A DNA stretch of 64,000 nt, taken from Macrostomum hystrix (lineage: Eukaryota > Platyhelminthes > Macrostomidae). Location of the stretch: assembly GCA_950097015.1 (NCBI GenBank), contig CATNEN010000001.1:21319501-21383500 (forward strand), read 5' to 3'. Both the position numbers and the translations under genes were made by a program. Shown one piece after another: positions 36,129-49,166 of this stretch (positions are counted from its first letter, which is position 1; each line of letters opens with the position of its first letter). The notes beneath the pieces are model-generated. The model saw nothing but the letters and a program-made list of their open reading frames with translations, did no database searches and was not told the DNA's origin.

Positions 36129-36330
36129 GCTAGCTAGCTGGTGGAAGCTGTGACAGCTGGGACAAAAGCTAGTAGAAGCTGTGACAGCTGTGACAAAAGC
36201 TAGTAGAAGCTGTGACAGCTGTGACAAAAGCTAGTAGAAGCTGTGACAGCTGTGACAAAAGCTAGTAGAAGCTGTGACAGCTGTGACAAAAGCTAGTAGA
36301 AGCTGTGACAGCTGTGACAAAAGCTAGTAG
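36129..36330. repeat. Minisatellite, 31-bp unit
   Basis: About six copies of a unit containing AGCTGTGACAGCTGTGACAA plus AAGCTAGTAGA. The GACAGCTGTGACA core is nearly the same as that of the 21-bp array starting 400 bp downstream. Confidence 0.95.
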
Positions 36331-36735
36331 AGCATGAATTTCTATTCTTATTTAGCTCGTAAATACCTGATCTTATCAGATGCCATCATGCCATGTATAT
36401 TCTTAAAGAAGCCATTTCTGTCTGTGATTAAGAACTGAACCGAGTCTCAGCAGCACGGCTGCCCAGTAATTTTCAGTACGGATATAATTTTAGACGCGGG
36501 ATTATTCATCAAACACAGACGGCTTGGAATTACAGGGGCCTTGCAGTCTTTTCTGCTTCAAGGAAGTTGAGAAATATCGCAAAACAACACACTTTAGACT
36601 GCTGAATATAGATTGCAAATACTTATCATTGTAATTATACAGACAAACGCACAAAAGCAGGTGTGATTACTGGACAAAATATGTGTATCACTAAGGCTAG
36701 TATTCTCCACGTTAGGGGGTCAAATATACTCCTCT
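36331..36735. other. Unique spacer between two related arrays
   Basis: No gene recognised. It separates the 31-bp and 21-bp arrays that share a GACAGYTGTGACA core. Confidence 0.5.
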
Positions 36736-38196
36736 GACAAAGCTTTGACAGTTTTGATACAAGCTTTGACAGTTGTGACACAAGCTTTGACAGTTGTGAC
36801 ACAATCTTTGACAGTTGTGACACAAGCTTTGACAGTTGTGACACAAGCTTTGACAGTTGTGACACAAGCTTTGACAGTTGTGACACAAGCTTTGACAGTT
36901 GTGACACAAGCTTTGACAGTTGTGACACAAGCTTTGACAGTTGTGACTCAAGCTTTGACAGTTGTGACACAAGCTTTGACAGTTGTGACACAAGCTTTGA
37001 CAGTTGTGACACAAGCTTTGACAGTTGTGACTCAAGCTTTGACAGTTGTGACACAAGCTTTGACAGTTGTGACACAAGCTTTGACAGTTGTGACACAAGC
37101 TTTGACAGTTGTGACACAAGCTTTGACAGTTGTGACACAAGCTTTGACAGTTGTGACACAAGCTTTGACAGTTGTGACTCAAGCTTTGACAGTTGTGACT
37201 CAAGCTTTGACAGTTGTGACACAAGCTTTGACAGTTGTGACTCAAGCTTTGACAGTTGTGACACAAGCTTTGACAGTTGTGACACAATCTTTGACAGTTG
37301 TGACACAAGCTTTGACAGTTGTGACACAAGCTTTGACAGTTGTGACACAAGCTTTGACAGTTGTGACACAAGCTTTGACAGTTGTGACACAAGCTTTGAC
37401 AGTTGTGACACAAGCTTTGACAGTTGTGACTCAAGCTTTGACAGTTGTGACACAAGCTTTGACAGTTGTGACACAAGCTTTGACAGTTGTGACACAAGCT
37501 TTGACAGTTGTGACACAAGCTTTGACAGTTGTGACACAAGCTTTGACAGTTGTGACTCAAGCTTTAACAGTTGTGACTCAAGCTTTGACAGTTGTGACTC
37601 AAGCTTTGACAGTTGTGACTCAAGCTTTGACAGTTGTGACTCAAGCTTTGACAGTTGTGACCCAAGCTTTAACAGTTGTGACACAAGCTTTGACAGTTGT
37701 GACACAAGCTTTGACAGTTGTGACACAAGCTTTGACAGTTGTGACTCAAGCTTTAACAGTTGTGACACAAGCTTTGACAGTTGTGACTCAAGCTTTGACA
37801 GTTGTGACACAAGCTTTGACAGTTGTGACTCAAGCTTTGACAGTTGTGACTCAAGCTTTGACAGTTGTGACACAAGCTTTGACAGTTGTGACTCAAGCTT
37901 TGACAGTTGTGACTCAAGCTTTAACAGTTGTGACACAAGCTTTGACAGTTGTGACTCAAGCTTTGACAGTTGTGACACAAGCTTTGACAGTTGTGACTCA
38001 AGCTTTGACAGTTGTGACTCAAGCTTTGACAGTTGTGACTCAAGCTTTGACAGTTGTGACTCAAGCTTTGACAGTTGTGACACAAGCTTTGACAGTTGTG
38101 ACTCAAGCTTTGACAGTTGTGACTCAAGCTTTGACAGTTGTGACTCAAGCTTTGACAGTTGTGACACAAGCTTTGACAGTTGTGACACAAGCACGT
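36736..38196. repeat. Minisatellite, 21-bp unit, about 69 copies
   Basis: The unit is CAAGCTTTGACAGTTGTGAC plus A/T/C. The 21-bp period is a multiple of three, so several frames on both strands are open across the whole array: plus strand VTQALTV repeats; minus strand SQLSKLV/E heptads with an in-frame ATG at about 38254 and a stop at 36635. Variation is limited to four base changes. I call it a minisatellite because there is no splice, signal or GC-shift evidence of coding. Confidence 0.95.
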
Positions 38197-40100
38197 AGAA
38201 ATTAGGACAATGCTGTGACACAGTCGTAGAAGGAGATCTCCCAGGAGATCTCATATTTCGTTGCAAAGAAGTCTGTCAATGAGCGCCCTGTAAGTAAATA
38301 TGGAACAAGCAAGGCCGACTATTAAAAGATTCACACGGTAAACACAAGACACAGCACCCTTTAGCGCAGTGCATCATTATCAAGCATCTTTACCTAGGGA
38401 AGCACTTCTAGATAGAAAATTTGTGCCTTTTAGAAAGGCAAGGTTAACTAAAGATTTGCGGATAAGAAAAACAGGATGTTAATTAGTTTAGTCGCTAATG
38501 ATCCTCATAATAACAGGACAGCTTGATGACTGATAATCATCTCAGCTGTTCTTACTGTTTCAGGTGTGCTAAGCTCAGAAAGCTAATCTTAAGACATCAA
38601 GGCAGGCTGGGAAATGATGATGAGAAGATGAGAGGTCCTCTAGCCGATGATTTCCGGCGCCCGTTGTCGCAAACCAGTACCTCTTTGGAAGACTAAACAC
38701 TGCGCAGCAACCCATTCTAGGATTTGGGATTTAATTAACACTTGGCGTTCGGTTCAACTCAATTATTTCTTGATTGAAACAAATTGTTAGAAAAATCATA
38801 AAAAAGGTAATTAAAATGATCAATTATGTCAAGAATAATCTGGGTTGTTAGAACATTCTGCACAGACTGCAGTCCGTTGTATGATGTTGTGTGTCTAGTC
38901 TAGCAGATAAATTTATAAGTACATTTATCAACCGAATTTTTATGGATTAAAAAATAGTGTTTCTATTTCTTTGCTTGATTTATATATTTTTTGATTGGCT
39001 GATTGATTTTTCAATTCGTTTATTTATTGTATGAATAATTAACTAAAACATGAACAAATTATTATTTTTTTAATTGACTGATAGATTGAGTAACTAGGCC
39101 TAGTAAGTATAAATATTTAATATTGAGAATGGCTGAGTGACTGAGTAACTAACTGGTTGATTGTCAATTTACGCTTGAATACAGAAGTTTTAATGCAATA
39201 ATTTATTGATTGATAGTTTGACAGATGAAGAAATACTAAGCATTTTCGGTGACTTTGTTTGCTTTCAATACTCAATTGACATTGTTGACTTGACTTGATA
39301 AATTTGTACCTTTCTTGCCTTTTATTCCCAGCATTTCCTGTCCCACCTGCGTGATGCGGCGTTCTCTAATTCCATAATTCTTTTCAGATTTTTGTATCCT
39401 AGAAAATGCAGATTTGATAATAATTTTTCCATGCCAATACCTTGAATCCCAGATCCGCATCTCCCCTTTGATTAGTCTCGAGTGCGGGCTCAGGGATTTC
39501 ATGGAAACCCCCCCCCCTACGCAGTTCCGGGCCGAGCTCGGCTCACTGGGGAGGGGAGATTGGGGGTCGGATGGGAAGTCGGGATGTGAGGAGATGATGA
39601 CAGAATCAGCGCAATGCCCAGCTCACACTGGGCCAGCAGGATCAAGACGGAGATTTCGGAGACAGCATGGCCAAGGCATTCGTGTTTACATCGCCGAGTC
39701 ATTTCTCATCTCTGTGAGTATCACTGGGCCGAAATCCATTTCAACTCAAACAGACTACCAGGAGATTGTGGCGTAGGGGTGGCTGGCCGGCTGACTTCGA
39801 GTTAATCAGCTCCGGGGATGACAAAAGATCCTCTGTACGGATGTCCGCTAGGGAATTAAGAAATTTTTAAAAAACATATCTGCTTGAAAGCGGATAAAGG
39901 AAAAATAACATGGGGAAATTCTGATGAAAATTATTGAAAAACTGACCGAGAAGCATTCTTAATGCACTCTATTTTGTTCAACAAAATCCCCAGCAGTTCC
40001 TGCTGCTTTTACTGCTTTGCAATGCGAAACCCATTATGCGCCAGCACTGCACTGTAAGAATGGAAGAATTATTTATACTCACCTGTTACTAGCAATACCC
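38197..40100. other. Unassigned DNA with one candidate first exon
   Basis: Mostly AT-rich without recognised genes. Positions about 39480-39780 form a GC-rich island. Within it ATG 39667 in good start context (AGCATGG) opens MAKAFVFTSPSHFSS and reaches a consensus donor GTGAGTATC at 39714. This could be the first coding exon of a plus-strand gene, but no second exon was found, so I do not call it as a gene. Confidence 0.35.
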
Positions 40101-40102
40101 CG

Positions 40103-40418
40103 CCAAACAGAGATGACACCCTGTCTAACAGGTAATACCCTGTCTAACAGGTAATACCCTGTCTAACAGGTAATACCCTGTCTAACAGGTAACACCATGT
40201 CTGACAGGTAACACTATGTCTAACAGGTAATACCCTGTCTAACAGGTAACACCATGTCTGACAGGTAACACTATGTCTAACAGGTAACACCATGTCTAAC
40301 AGGTAACACCATGTCTAACAGGTAACACCATGTCTAACAGGTAACACCATGTCTAACAGGTAACACCATGTCTAACAGGTAACACCATGTCTAACAGGTA
40401 ACACCATGTCTAACAGAT
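40103..40418. repeat. Minisatellite, 19-bp unit
   Basis: About 16 copies of TGTCTAACAGGTAACACCA-type units, the earlier copies reading TAATACCC. The core TGTCTAACAG is shared with the 20-bp array at 40754. Confidence 0.95.
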
Positions 40419-40753
40419 ATTTAACAGAAACTGTTTATCCCAATTCAGAATACAATTTATATTTTTCATACACGGTGAATTCAGTTTGTGAATGCCAGTC
40501 TGTTAGAATGTTGCACTTTTGCCGAACAGCAAATACCATCAAATTAAAAAAGCATGAAAGAGGAAATCTATTTAACGGTTTTGAAACCGCACTGAGCTAA
40601 ACAACGCCGAATCTGATTTTTTTAAATAAAACACAGCGAATAAAAATACTTATTGTGTTGCAGCCACCTGCAGGAATAGGATGATGGTACCTGGACAGTT
40701 GCTAACTCTGTAGGTGAAATCCATGAAAAAGTTATCTCATTAATTTTTCACCC
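40419..40753. other. Unique spacer between two related arrays
   Basis: No gene recognised. It separates two arrays sharing a TGTCTAACAG core. Confidence 0.5.
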
Positions 40754-41500
40754 GTGTCTAACAGAATGCACCCGTGTCTAACAGAATCCACCCGTGTCTA
40801 ACAGAATGCACCCGTGTCTAACAGAATCCACCCGTGTCTAACAGAATGCACCCGTGTCTAACAGAATCCACCCGTGTCTAACAGAATGCACCCGTGTCTA
40901 ACAGAATACACCCGTGTCTAACAGAATGCACCCGTGTCTAACAGAATCCACCCGTGTCTAACAGAATGCACCCGTGTCTAACAGAATACACCCGTGTCTA
41001 ACAGAATGCACCCGTGTGTAACAGAATGCACCCGTGTCTAACAGAATGCACCCGTGTCTAACAGAATCCACCCGTGTCTAACAGAATGCACCCGTGTCTA
41101 ACAGAATCCACCCGTGTCTAACAGAATCCACCCGTGTCTAACAGAATCCACCCGTGTCTAACAGAATGCACCCGTGTCTAACAGAATGCACCCGTGTCTA
41201 ACAGAATCCACCCGTGTCTAACAGAATCCACCCGTGTCTAACAGAATCCACCCGTGTCTAACAGAATCCACCCGTGTCTAACAGAATCCACCCGTGTCTA
41301 ACAGAATCCACCCGTGTCTAACAGAATCCACCCGTGTCTAACAGAATCCACCCGTGTCTAACAGAATGCACCCGTGTCTAACAGAATCCGCCCGTGTCTA
41401 ACAGAATGCACCCGTGTCTAACAGAATCCACCCGTGTCTAACAGAATCCACCCGTGTCTAACAGAATCAACCTGTGTCTAACAGAATCAACCTGTGTCTG
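40754..41500. repeat. Minisatellite, 20-bp unit
   Basis: About 37 copies of CACCCGTGTCTAACAGAATG or ...AATC. The register is exact (no indel across the array), with variation nearly restricted to one G/C/A position. Last copies are degenerate (CAACCTGTGTCTAACAGAAT). Confidence 0.97.
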
Positions 41501-42030
41501 CTATTTTTTGCTATTGAACAAATGCCGAGACACTTGTGCGGAATGAAATATAGATCAAAGTATTTTTTCACTTCCTAGTATCATATCTGATAAAGTCGGT
41601 ATTATCAATAATAAATATGTGAATCAGCATGATATTTGGGTTTATTGCATTTTATTTATATCGACTGACAATTTTCTTTTGAGTGAGATCGACAGAAATA
41701 AATATGATATTGCCATATTGACATAAATTGTCTGTAGCAACACTCACCTTTGCAATCTTTGTGACTTTGACGATTCTCGCCTAAAAATATTCGGTCATTA
41801 ATAGTTATTCCGCAGTTATCAGTCTTAGATCATAAAGATTGATAGCGAAAATATTTTTTGCGCAAGAATAATTGCTTTTTTGAAATAGCAATTTTATATT
41901 AGTTTTAGCGAACCCCTTTCTAGTCTCGACAATTTAGGAGGATTTAGTTTTTTCTGAAACAGGATGATAGTTTCTGGATGGATTTTCAAGGGCTTTGCGA
42001 ATTAACTAAGGGAAGACTCCGATAAGTGGT
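41501..42030. other. No recognisable feature
   Basis: AT-rich unique DNA between two arrays. Confidence 0.5.
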
Positions 42031-42852
42031 TCTCGGAGAAAGAGGGGGATTAGGGAGAGGGATCAGGGCGAAAGAATCAGGGAGAGGCGATCAGGGAGAG
42101 GGGATCAGGGAGAGGGGATCAGGGAGAGGGGATCAGGGAGAAAGAATCAGGGAGAGAGGATCAGGGAGAGGGTATCAGGGAGAGGGGAGAGGGGAGAGGG
42201 GATCAGGGAGGGGGATCAGGGAGAAAGAATCAGGGAGAGGGGATCAGGGAGAGGGGATCAGGGAGAGGGGATCAGGGAGAGGGGATCAGGGAGAGGGGAT
42301 CAGTGAGAGGGGATCAGGGAGAAAGAATCAGGGAGAGAGGATCAGGGAGAGGGTATCAGGGAGAGGGGAGAGGGGAGAGGGGATCAGGGAGGGGGATCAG
42401 GGAGAAAGAATCAGGGAGAGGGGATCAGGGAGAGGGGATCAGGGAGAGGGGATCAGGGAGAGGGGATCAGGGAGAGGGGAGAGGGGAGAGAGAATCGGGG
42501 AGGGGGATCCGGGAAAGGGGATCAGGGAGAGGGGATCAGGGAGAGGGTATCAGGGAGAGGGGAGAGGGGAGAGAGAATCGGGGAGGGGGATCCGGGAAAG
42601 GGGATCAGGGAGAGGGGATCAGGGAGAGGGGATCAGGGAGAGAGAATCAGGGAGAAAGAAACAGGGAGAGGGGATCAGGGAGAGAGAATCAGGGAGAAAG
42701 AAACAGGGAGAGGGGATCAGGGAGAGAGAATCAGGGAGAAAGAAACAGGGAGAGGGGATCAGGGAGAGAGGATCAGGGAGAGGGGATCAGGGAGAGAGAA
42801 TCAGGAAGGGGGATCCGGTAGAGGGGATCAGGGAGAGAGATCAGGGAGAAAA
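42031..42852. repeat. Purine-rich minisatellite, about 14-bp unit
   Basis: About 58 copies of GGGAGAGGGGATCA with AAGAATCA and GGTATCA variants. A block of about 200 bp near 42120-42290 recurs near 42320-42480, and smaller blocks recur near 42640-42760. Almost all purine on the plus strand. The open frames (GERGSGRGDQ repeats) are a by-product. Confidence 0.95.
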
Positions 42853-43405
42853 TAGGATTTCGCACTTCGTTTAGCCTGAAAGTGAATGAAAGTGAAAGAC
42901 TTCGTGACCCGGATGGGCAGGTGAAACCTGATTGAGACGTGTCCCAGATGGCAGTGCAGGTAAGTGCAGAGCGCTGATATTTGCTTATGGAATTGGCAGC
43001 GCTTTCAAACAGAAGCTTCCGATGAGTCACGGACTGCAGGTGCAAGGATGTTCGTAGGCGTATGAAGAGGCGTGACGGTGCGAATGGAAGACAGACAACA
43101 GCAGACACACATCTGGGGTATTATATTTTTGCATTCTATGCAGTCTCAAGCTTGTCGGGAATAAGTCACGACCTGGTTTTTGTGTGGCAATTATAATCTG
43201 TTCTGACTCTTTTTGAAAAAAAAATTGTCTCTTTAAGCCTGCATTGGTAAGTCTCTTAGAAATTTAAGTTCATTTTGAAACTGCCTTTTTTTATTGAACT
43301 GGCGTTAAAACTTTGCGAACAAATTAATTTTTTAACTAAAAATACTCTTCGCCGACTTTCCCTCCGAAAATGACTATTCAATCGGGTCGACTATTCACCC
43401 AGCGA
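42853..43405. other. No recognisable feature
   Basis: Unique sequence between arrays; no exon recognised on either strand. Confidence 0.5.
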
Positions 43406-43846
43406 ATCGATCATTTCGTCTTCGAGTCGACGAATTCCTCTTAGAGTCGACGATTTCCTCTTATAGTAGACGATTTCCTTTTAGAGTCGATGATTTCCTC
43501 TTAGAGTCGACGATTTCCTTTTAGAGTCGACGATTTCCTCTTAGAGTCGACGATTTCCTTTTGGAGTCGACGATTTCCTCTCAGAGTCGACGATTTCCTC
43601 TTAGAGTCGACGATTTCCTCTCAGAGTCGACGATTTCCTCTCAGAGTCGACGATTTCCTCTTAGAGTCGACGATTTCCTCTTATAGTCGACGATTTCCTT
43701 TTAGAGTCGACGATTTCCTTTTAGAGTCGACGATTTCCTCTCAGAGTCGATGATTTCCTCTCAGAGTCGATGATTTCCTCTTATTAGAGTCGACGATTTC
43801 CTCTCAGAGTCGACGATTTCCTCTTAGAGTCGACGATTTCCGCTCC
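43406..43846. repeat. Minisatellite, 20-bp unit with SalI word
   Basis: About 22 copies of AGAGTCGACGATTTCCTCTT (variants CTTTT, CTCTC). The last copies shorten into a TTTCCGCTCC triplet repeat at about 43838-43872. Confidence 0.95.
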
Positions 43847-43872
43847 GATTTCCGCTCCAATTTCCGCTCCAA

Positions 43873-44570
43873 CACCTGAGATTCCTCTCAGAATCTTATT
43901 CTGAATCATTCTACAAGCTAAGTCAGCTGGTAGGTTGCAAAAAGTCCCACTGCCAGTTGCCCTTCAATCCAATTCCCTCCCACATTCCCAGTTGCAGGAC
44001 AGCTCTACAAAATCTTCCCAACGCGTGAGCCGCCTCTACACCAGCCGCCTTCCGCGAAGCATCCCCACCTGACGACAATGATCGCCTCTGTCAGCCGGCA
44101 GTAGTCTGGTATTGAGTAGGCAAGGCTTGGATTCAACTGAAAGGGTTAAATAATGAAGAAGTACACAGCGATTTGCATTCAAATCTGCCCTGAGTCGGAA
44201 GCTGTTCAGCAACAATGACAAGCGGTTGGGCAAAGGCCAACGGAAGCCGACTGCTCAATATGGGAAACACGGGGGGAGTCGTGTTTTGCGCATATCGGCT
44301 GCAAATAAATCGCTGCTTGGACTGAAGGGAGCAGTGTTGACAATCGGTGAATTGCATCGCTGCATGGTCGGCTGATTATTGTACTGCTCTTTCAAAGAAA
44401 TCGTCTGTACAACATTCTTTACCACCCACGCAGTTTGGGTCCAGAATCTGAGTAGAAATTTTTGTTTAGTCTGCGCACTAAGTAGAACTCTTACGCCATT
44501 TACCAGCTCAGAATACTACGCTACTTCATGCACTAATAACCTCTCACACGTTTATAGGCTATTAAACATT
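43873..44570. other. No recognisable gene
   Basis: Mixed-composition DNA. Short open frames on both strands carry no family motif. Confidence 0.4.
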
Positions 44571-45130
44571 TTCTCCCTGAAGTCCTCCCTGACTTCTGTA
44601 CCCCTTCCCGAAACTAATAACCCACCCCTCCTCCCTGCCTTCTGTACCCCTTCCCGACACTAATAACCCACCCCTCCTCCCTGACTTCTGTACCCCTTCC
44701 CGACACTAATAACCCACCCCTCCTCCCTGACTTCTGTACCCCTTCCGATCACTGACAACCCATCCCTCCTCCCTGACTTCTGTACCCCCTCCCAAAAATG
44801 TTAACCCACCTCTCCTCCCTGACTTCTGTACCCTTCCAGTAACCGAAAACCCCCCCTTCTCGCTGACTTTCGTACCCCTTCCCGTCACTGATAACCCAAC
44901 CCTCCTCCCTGCCTTCTGTACCCCCTCACGACAAAGTTAACCCACCCCTCCTCCCTGACTTCTGTACCCCTTCCCGTCACTGATAACCCACCCGTCCTCC
45001 CTGACTTCTGTACCCTTCCCGTCACTGATAATCCACCACTCCTCCCTGACTTCTGTACCCTTCCAGGAATCGAAAAACAACCCCTTCTCGCTGACTTTCG
45101 TACCCCCTCCCGAAACTGATAAGCCACCTC
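44571..45130. repeat. Minisatellite, about 44-46-bp unit
   Basis: About 12 copies of a unit with CTCCCTGACTTCTGTACCCC, TTCCCG and ACTGATAACCCACCC. More diverged and more variable in length than most arrays here, with two sub-variants (CTCGCTGACTTTCGTACCCC), so probably older. Confidence 0.93.
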
Positions 45131-45885
45131 CTCTATTAGTTTTCAGTTAGTTTACTTAAATAAATGATTCTCTTTTTTGTACTCTTTCGCGAAATCTTCA
45201 CCTGCACAGAACGTGTGCTTTCTAATTAAAATTGCGAATGCTTTTAGCGCACGCTTTCTCCACTGTCATTAAGTTACACCTGGCCTAGCTGTTTTGTCTG
45301 CCTGTCCAATTTCCAAGGTCACGAAGAGTCATCAACCGACGTCGGAGAATTAAAAAGTAGAACACAGAAAGCATCAGTTTTAAGGCCAATGAAGAAAAAT
45401 TCTCGTCTTCATCGCTACTGGCTATTGCTGCTGATTAACAGGATGGGACCGGGATGCATATCCAGGAACTTACATTGCTGACTAATGAACACAGCGGCTT
45501 GGGGCGGTTGGCTCGCCGATGGCACAGATGGTACAGGGACTTCAAAATGAGTCTCCCTTCTCATTCCTCTCCCGCCGCATCCTTCGTGTGCCAGCTGATC
45601 TTAATTTTATAGCTAAGGCATCTCAACGTGCTCCGTGTAAGATTCGATGCGACATTCTAATCTCTCTGTCTGTCTCACTCAGAGCCAATCTAGACTACTC
45701 ATCTAACAAGTTCTTGCCCCCCCCTAGTGTCACCAACAGAGCAGTTTCATTCCAGTGCGAGCAATGAAATTAGTGCATAATTTGTCAATTTGCTGCGCAG
45801 ATAAATACAATATTTTGTTTTAGAACAAATGGTAATTTGCATTCTTGCTTATTTGCTTGAACAATTAGGTTACAATCGAATGTAC
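45131..45885. other. No recognisable gene
   Basis: No exon could be assigned. A GC-richer patch at about 45480-45600 has no recognised product. Confidence 0.4.
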
Positions 45886-46605
45886 TTTATAAAGATAGAT
45901 CATTAGGATTAGAAGATGAATCCGAGATAGATCACTAAGATTAGATCAGTGATAGATCACTGGGATTAGATCAGAGATAGATCACTGGGATTAGATCAGA
46001 GATAGATCACTGAGATTAGATCAGTGATAGATCACTGGGATTAAATCAGAGATAGATCACTGGGATTAGATCAGAGATAGAACATTGGGATTAGATCAGA
46101 GATAGATCACTGGGATTAGATCAGAGATAGATCACTGGGATTAGATCAGAGATAGATCACTGAGATTAGATCAGAGATAGATCACTGAGATTAGATCAGA
46201 GATAGATCACTGGGATTAGATCAGAGATAGATCACTGGGATTAGATCAGAGATAGATCACTGGGATTAAATCAGAGATAGATCACTGGGATTAAATCAGT
46301 GATAGATCACTGGGATTAGATCAGATATATATAATTGGGATTAGATCAGAGATAGATCACTGGGATTAGATCAGTGATAGATCACTGGGATTAGATCAGA
46401 GATAGATCACTGGGATTAGATCAGAGATAGATCACTGGGATTAGATCAGAGATAGATCACTGGGATTAGATCAGAGATAGATCATTGGGATTAGATCAGA
46501 GATAGATCACTGGGATTAGATCAGAGATAGAACATTGGGATTAGATTGGGATAGATCACTGGGATTAGATCAGAGATAGATCATTGGGATAAGATTACCG
46601 AGAGT
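45886..46605. repeat. Minisatellite, 25-bp unit
   Basis: About 28 copies of GATAGATCACTGGGATTAGA plus TCAGA, with T/A and G/A variants and one AT-rich variant near 46325. Confidence 0.95.
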
Positions 46606-47055
46606 TTAACAGGTTTTGACAGAATTGTCTGATTATTTATCGGATGCTGGAACAGGTTCAACGCTGAGTCCCATAATTTTCTCAACTTTCTTCATAAGCT
46701 CAGTGAACCAGCCTCATGATCTCTAGTTCCTGTTTTTCAGCCTCAGTTCTTGACGGCACAAATGCTCAAATTTTAGAAAATGTTACAGTTTTGTAACATT
46801 TTTCTTTGACTTAAAATTCTCTTTAACGCTTTGATGTCGTCTGAAGGGCAGAATTTAATTGAACTTGAAATCTAAATTCAAAAGGACAATTCGACTTTAG
46901 ACTTTTTTGGAACGAAATTTAACAAAATAATCCGAATCAAACTGAATTCAAGTTAAGCCATACGCTCGTAGTGTGCGAGCAGAATCTTCCATCTCATCCT
47001 CATTTATCCTTCTCATTTCTCATCTTCTTATCTGTCTATTTATAAACTGTCTTTC
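46606..47055. other. No recognisable feature
   Basis: Unique sequence leading into the polypyrimidine tract upstream of the nuclear receptor gene. Confidence 0.5.
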
Positions 47056-47850
47056 TCATCCCTCACATTCTCATCTCTCTCTTTCTCATCTCTCTTTCTC
47101 ATCTCTCTCTTTCTCGTCTCTCTTTCTCATCTCTCTCTTTCTCATCTCTCTTTCTCATCTCTCTCTTTCTCATCTCTCTCTTTCTCATCCCTCACATTCT
47201 CATCTCTCTCTTTCTCATCTCTCTTTCTCATCTCTCTCTTTCTCATCTCTCTCTTTCTTATGTCTCTTTCTCGTCTCTCTCTTTCTCATCTCTCTCTCAT
47301 CTCTCTTTCGCATCTCTCTCTTTCTCATCTCTTTCTTTCTTATCTCTCTTTCTCATCCGTCACATTCTCCTCTCTCTCTAATTCTCATCTCTAGTTCTCA
47401 TCTCTCTCTTTCTCATCTCTCTCTTTCTTATGTCTCTTTCTCGTCTCTCTCTTTCTCATCTCTCTCTCTCATCTCTCTTTCGCATCTCTCTCTCTTTCTC
47501 ATCTTTCTTTCTCATCTCTCTCTTTCTCATCTCTCTCTTTCTCATCTCTCTTTCTCATCTCTCTTTCTTATCTCTCTTTCTCATCTCTCTTTCTTATCTC
47601 TCTTTCTTATCTCTCTTTCTTATCTCTCTTTCTTATCTCTCTTTCTTATCTCTCTTTCTTATCTCTCTTTCTTATCTCTCTTTCTCGTCTCTCTCTTTCT
47701 CATCTCTCTATCTCATCTCTCTTTCGCATCTCTCTCTTTTCTCATCTCTTTTTTTCTAATCTTTCTCTCTTTATCCGTTTATCTCTCTGTCTCATTTCTC
47801 ATGTCCCTTTTTCTCATTTCTCACTTTCTCATTCTCTTTCTCCTCGCATG
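47056..47850. repeat. Polypyrimidine tract upstream of nuclear receptor
   Basis: About 790 bp of CTCATCTCTCTCTTT-type repeats, almost wholly pyrimidine on the plus strand, ending about 200 bp before the start codon of the nuclear receptor. Such tracts can form triplex (H-DNA) and often affect nucleosome placement. Open frames through it (Ser/Leu-rich) are by-products. Confidence 0.92.
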
Positions 47851-48048
47851 CTCGGGCCGGCATGCTCCAGGCAGAGTTTGAGCTCCCTCTCGCAGCCAAG
47901 CTCGCTAGACGGACAGCCAATCAGAATGAATTGTTGGACTTATTTGCGATTGCGTGGGCAAGGGTCCTCGACAGAGCTCATCCTTCAATGTTAAATTGGG
48001 GTGGGCAGAATCAGCCATACTATTTGTAGCTCCCGAGGCAACTCACGG

Positions 48049-49132
48049 ATGCCCCCGAGGAAGAGCAGGAGGACAAGCAAACAAAAAGCATCAAAGACAG
48101 AAGCGGCAATGTCCTGCCACCCGATGCCACCGCAGCTACTGTCCCTGCCGCTGGCACCGCCAACTCCAGCGTCTTCACCGTCGAGCGTCATCGTTGGCAG
48201 CGGCAGTTCAGCGCCCTGCGCCATCTGCAAGTCCCTCGGCGCCTCCCTGCACTACGGCGTCCTCAGCTGCTCGGCCTGCATGAACTTCTTTAGGCGCACC
48301 GTGACGGAGAACCTGCAGTACCGCTGCCTGGAGGGCGGCAACTGCCAGTTGGCTGGCCCTGAGAACCGAACCAAATGCCGCCAGTGCCGCTGGGCCCGCT
48401 GCCTGCAAGCTGGCATGAGGCCCGAGGGTGTCAGCGTGCTGATGACTGCTCAGATGCCGCCGCCGCAGCCGCCACCGCTGCCGCCGTTGCCACTGTCGCC
48501 ACAGTCACAGTCTCTTCATCAGCAGCAGCAGCATCAGAATAATGCAAGGTGAGTTCGCACATGTTTCTCGAATGGATTGCTAGTCTATTGCTAGAGGCAA
48601 TTCTGCCCATTTCACTGACTCCTGAGCACACACACACAGATACTGTACGCAGGCATACGCTCACAAAGTTATACACAGGCAGATGAACACAGGCAGCGTA
48701 CACTTTACTGCGCCTTGAAGGTTGGCCCTCAAGGGCGTAAATTGCGCGACTGCGCCCCAAATGAATGTGGCCTCGCCGCGGAATCGAAGCAAACGCGTTA
48801 GACCGCTCTCTGCCACAAGGGTTCATTCCCGACTCCACTGTACATAACTCCTCATTGCTTCATTTCACCCGGCTGTTAAATGGGCACGAGCAGTAAGCTG
48901 GCGTGAGGTTGGGTGTGCCGTCCAACCAGTCCATGGACTGTACAGCTGCACTCACCCAGTGCGTGCCAGCGCACGATATCTGAATGCGAATCTGCAGTGT
49001 CCACATCCCTCCAGTAGCTATTATCAGTCTAGCCTCAGAATGGGTAATTAAAAACATCCGGCTTCATATTTCAGGGGTCCAACGGGTCTGACATCATTCG
49101 CTGGAGTCCTTCAAGTGTCAGCGTCTCGCAAT

Positions 49133-49166
<34 letters not shown>

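Noticed and set aside
39667..39713. Candidate first exon MAKAFVFTSPSHFSS with a GTGAGT donor
   Set aside because: Good start context and donor, but no following exon recognised, so not called as a gene.
42026..42874. 282-codon Gly/Arg/Glu repeat frame
   Set aside because: Low-complexity purine minisatellite that is open in more than one frame; no splice or start evidence.
46973..47881. 302-codon Ser/Leu-rich frame
   Set aside because: By-product of the CT-rich tract upstream of the nuclear receptor.
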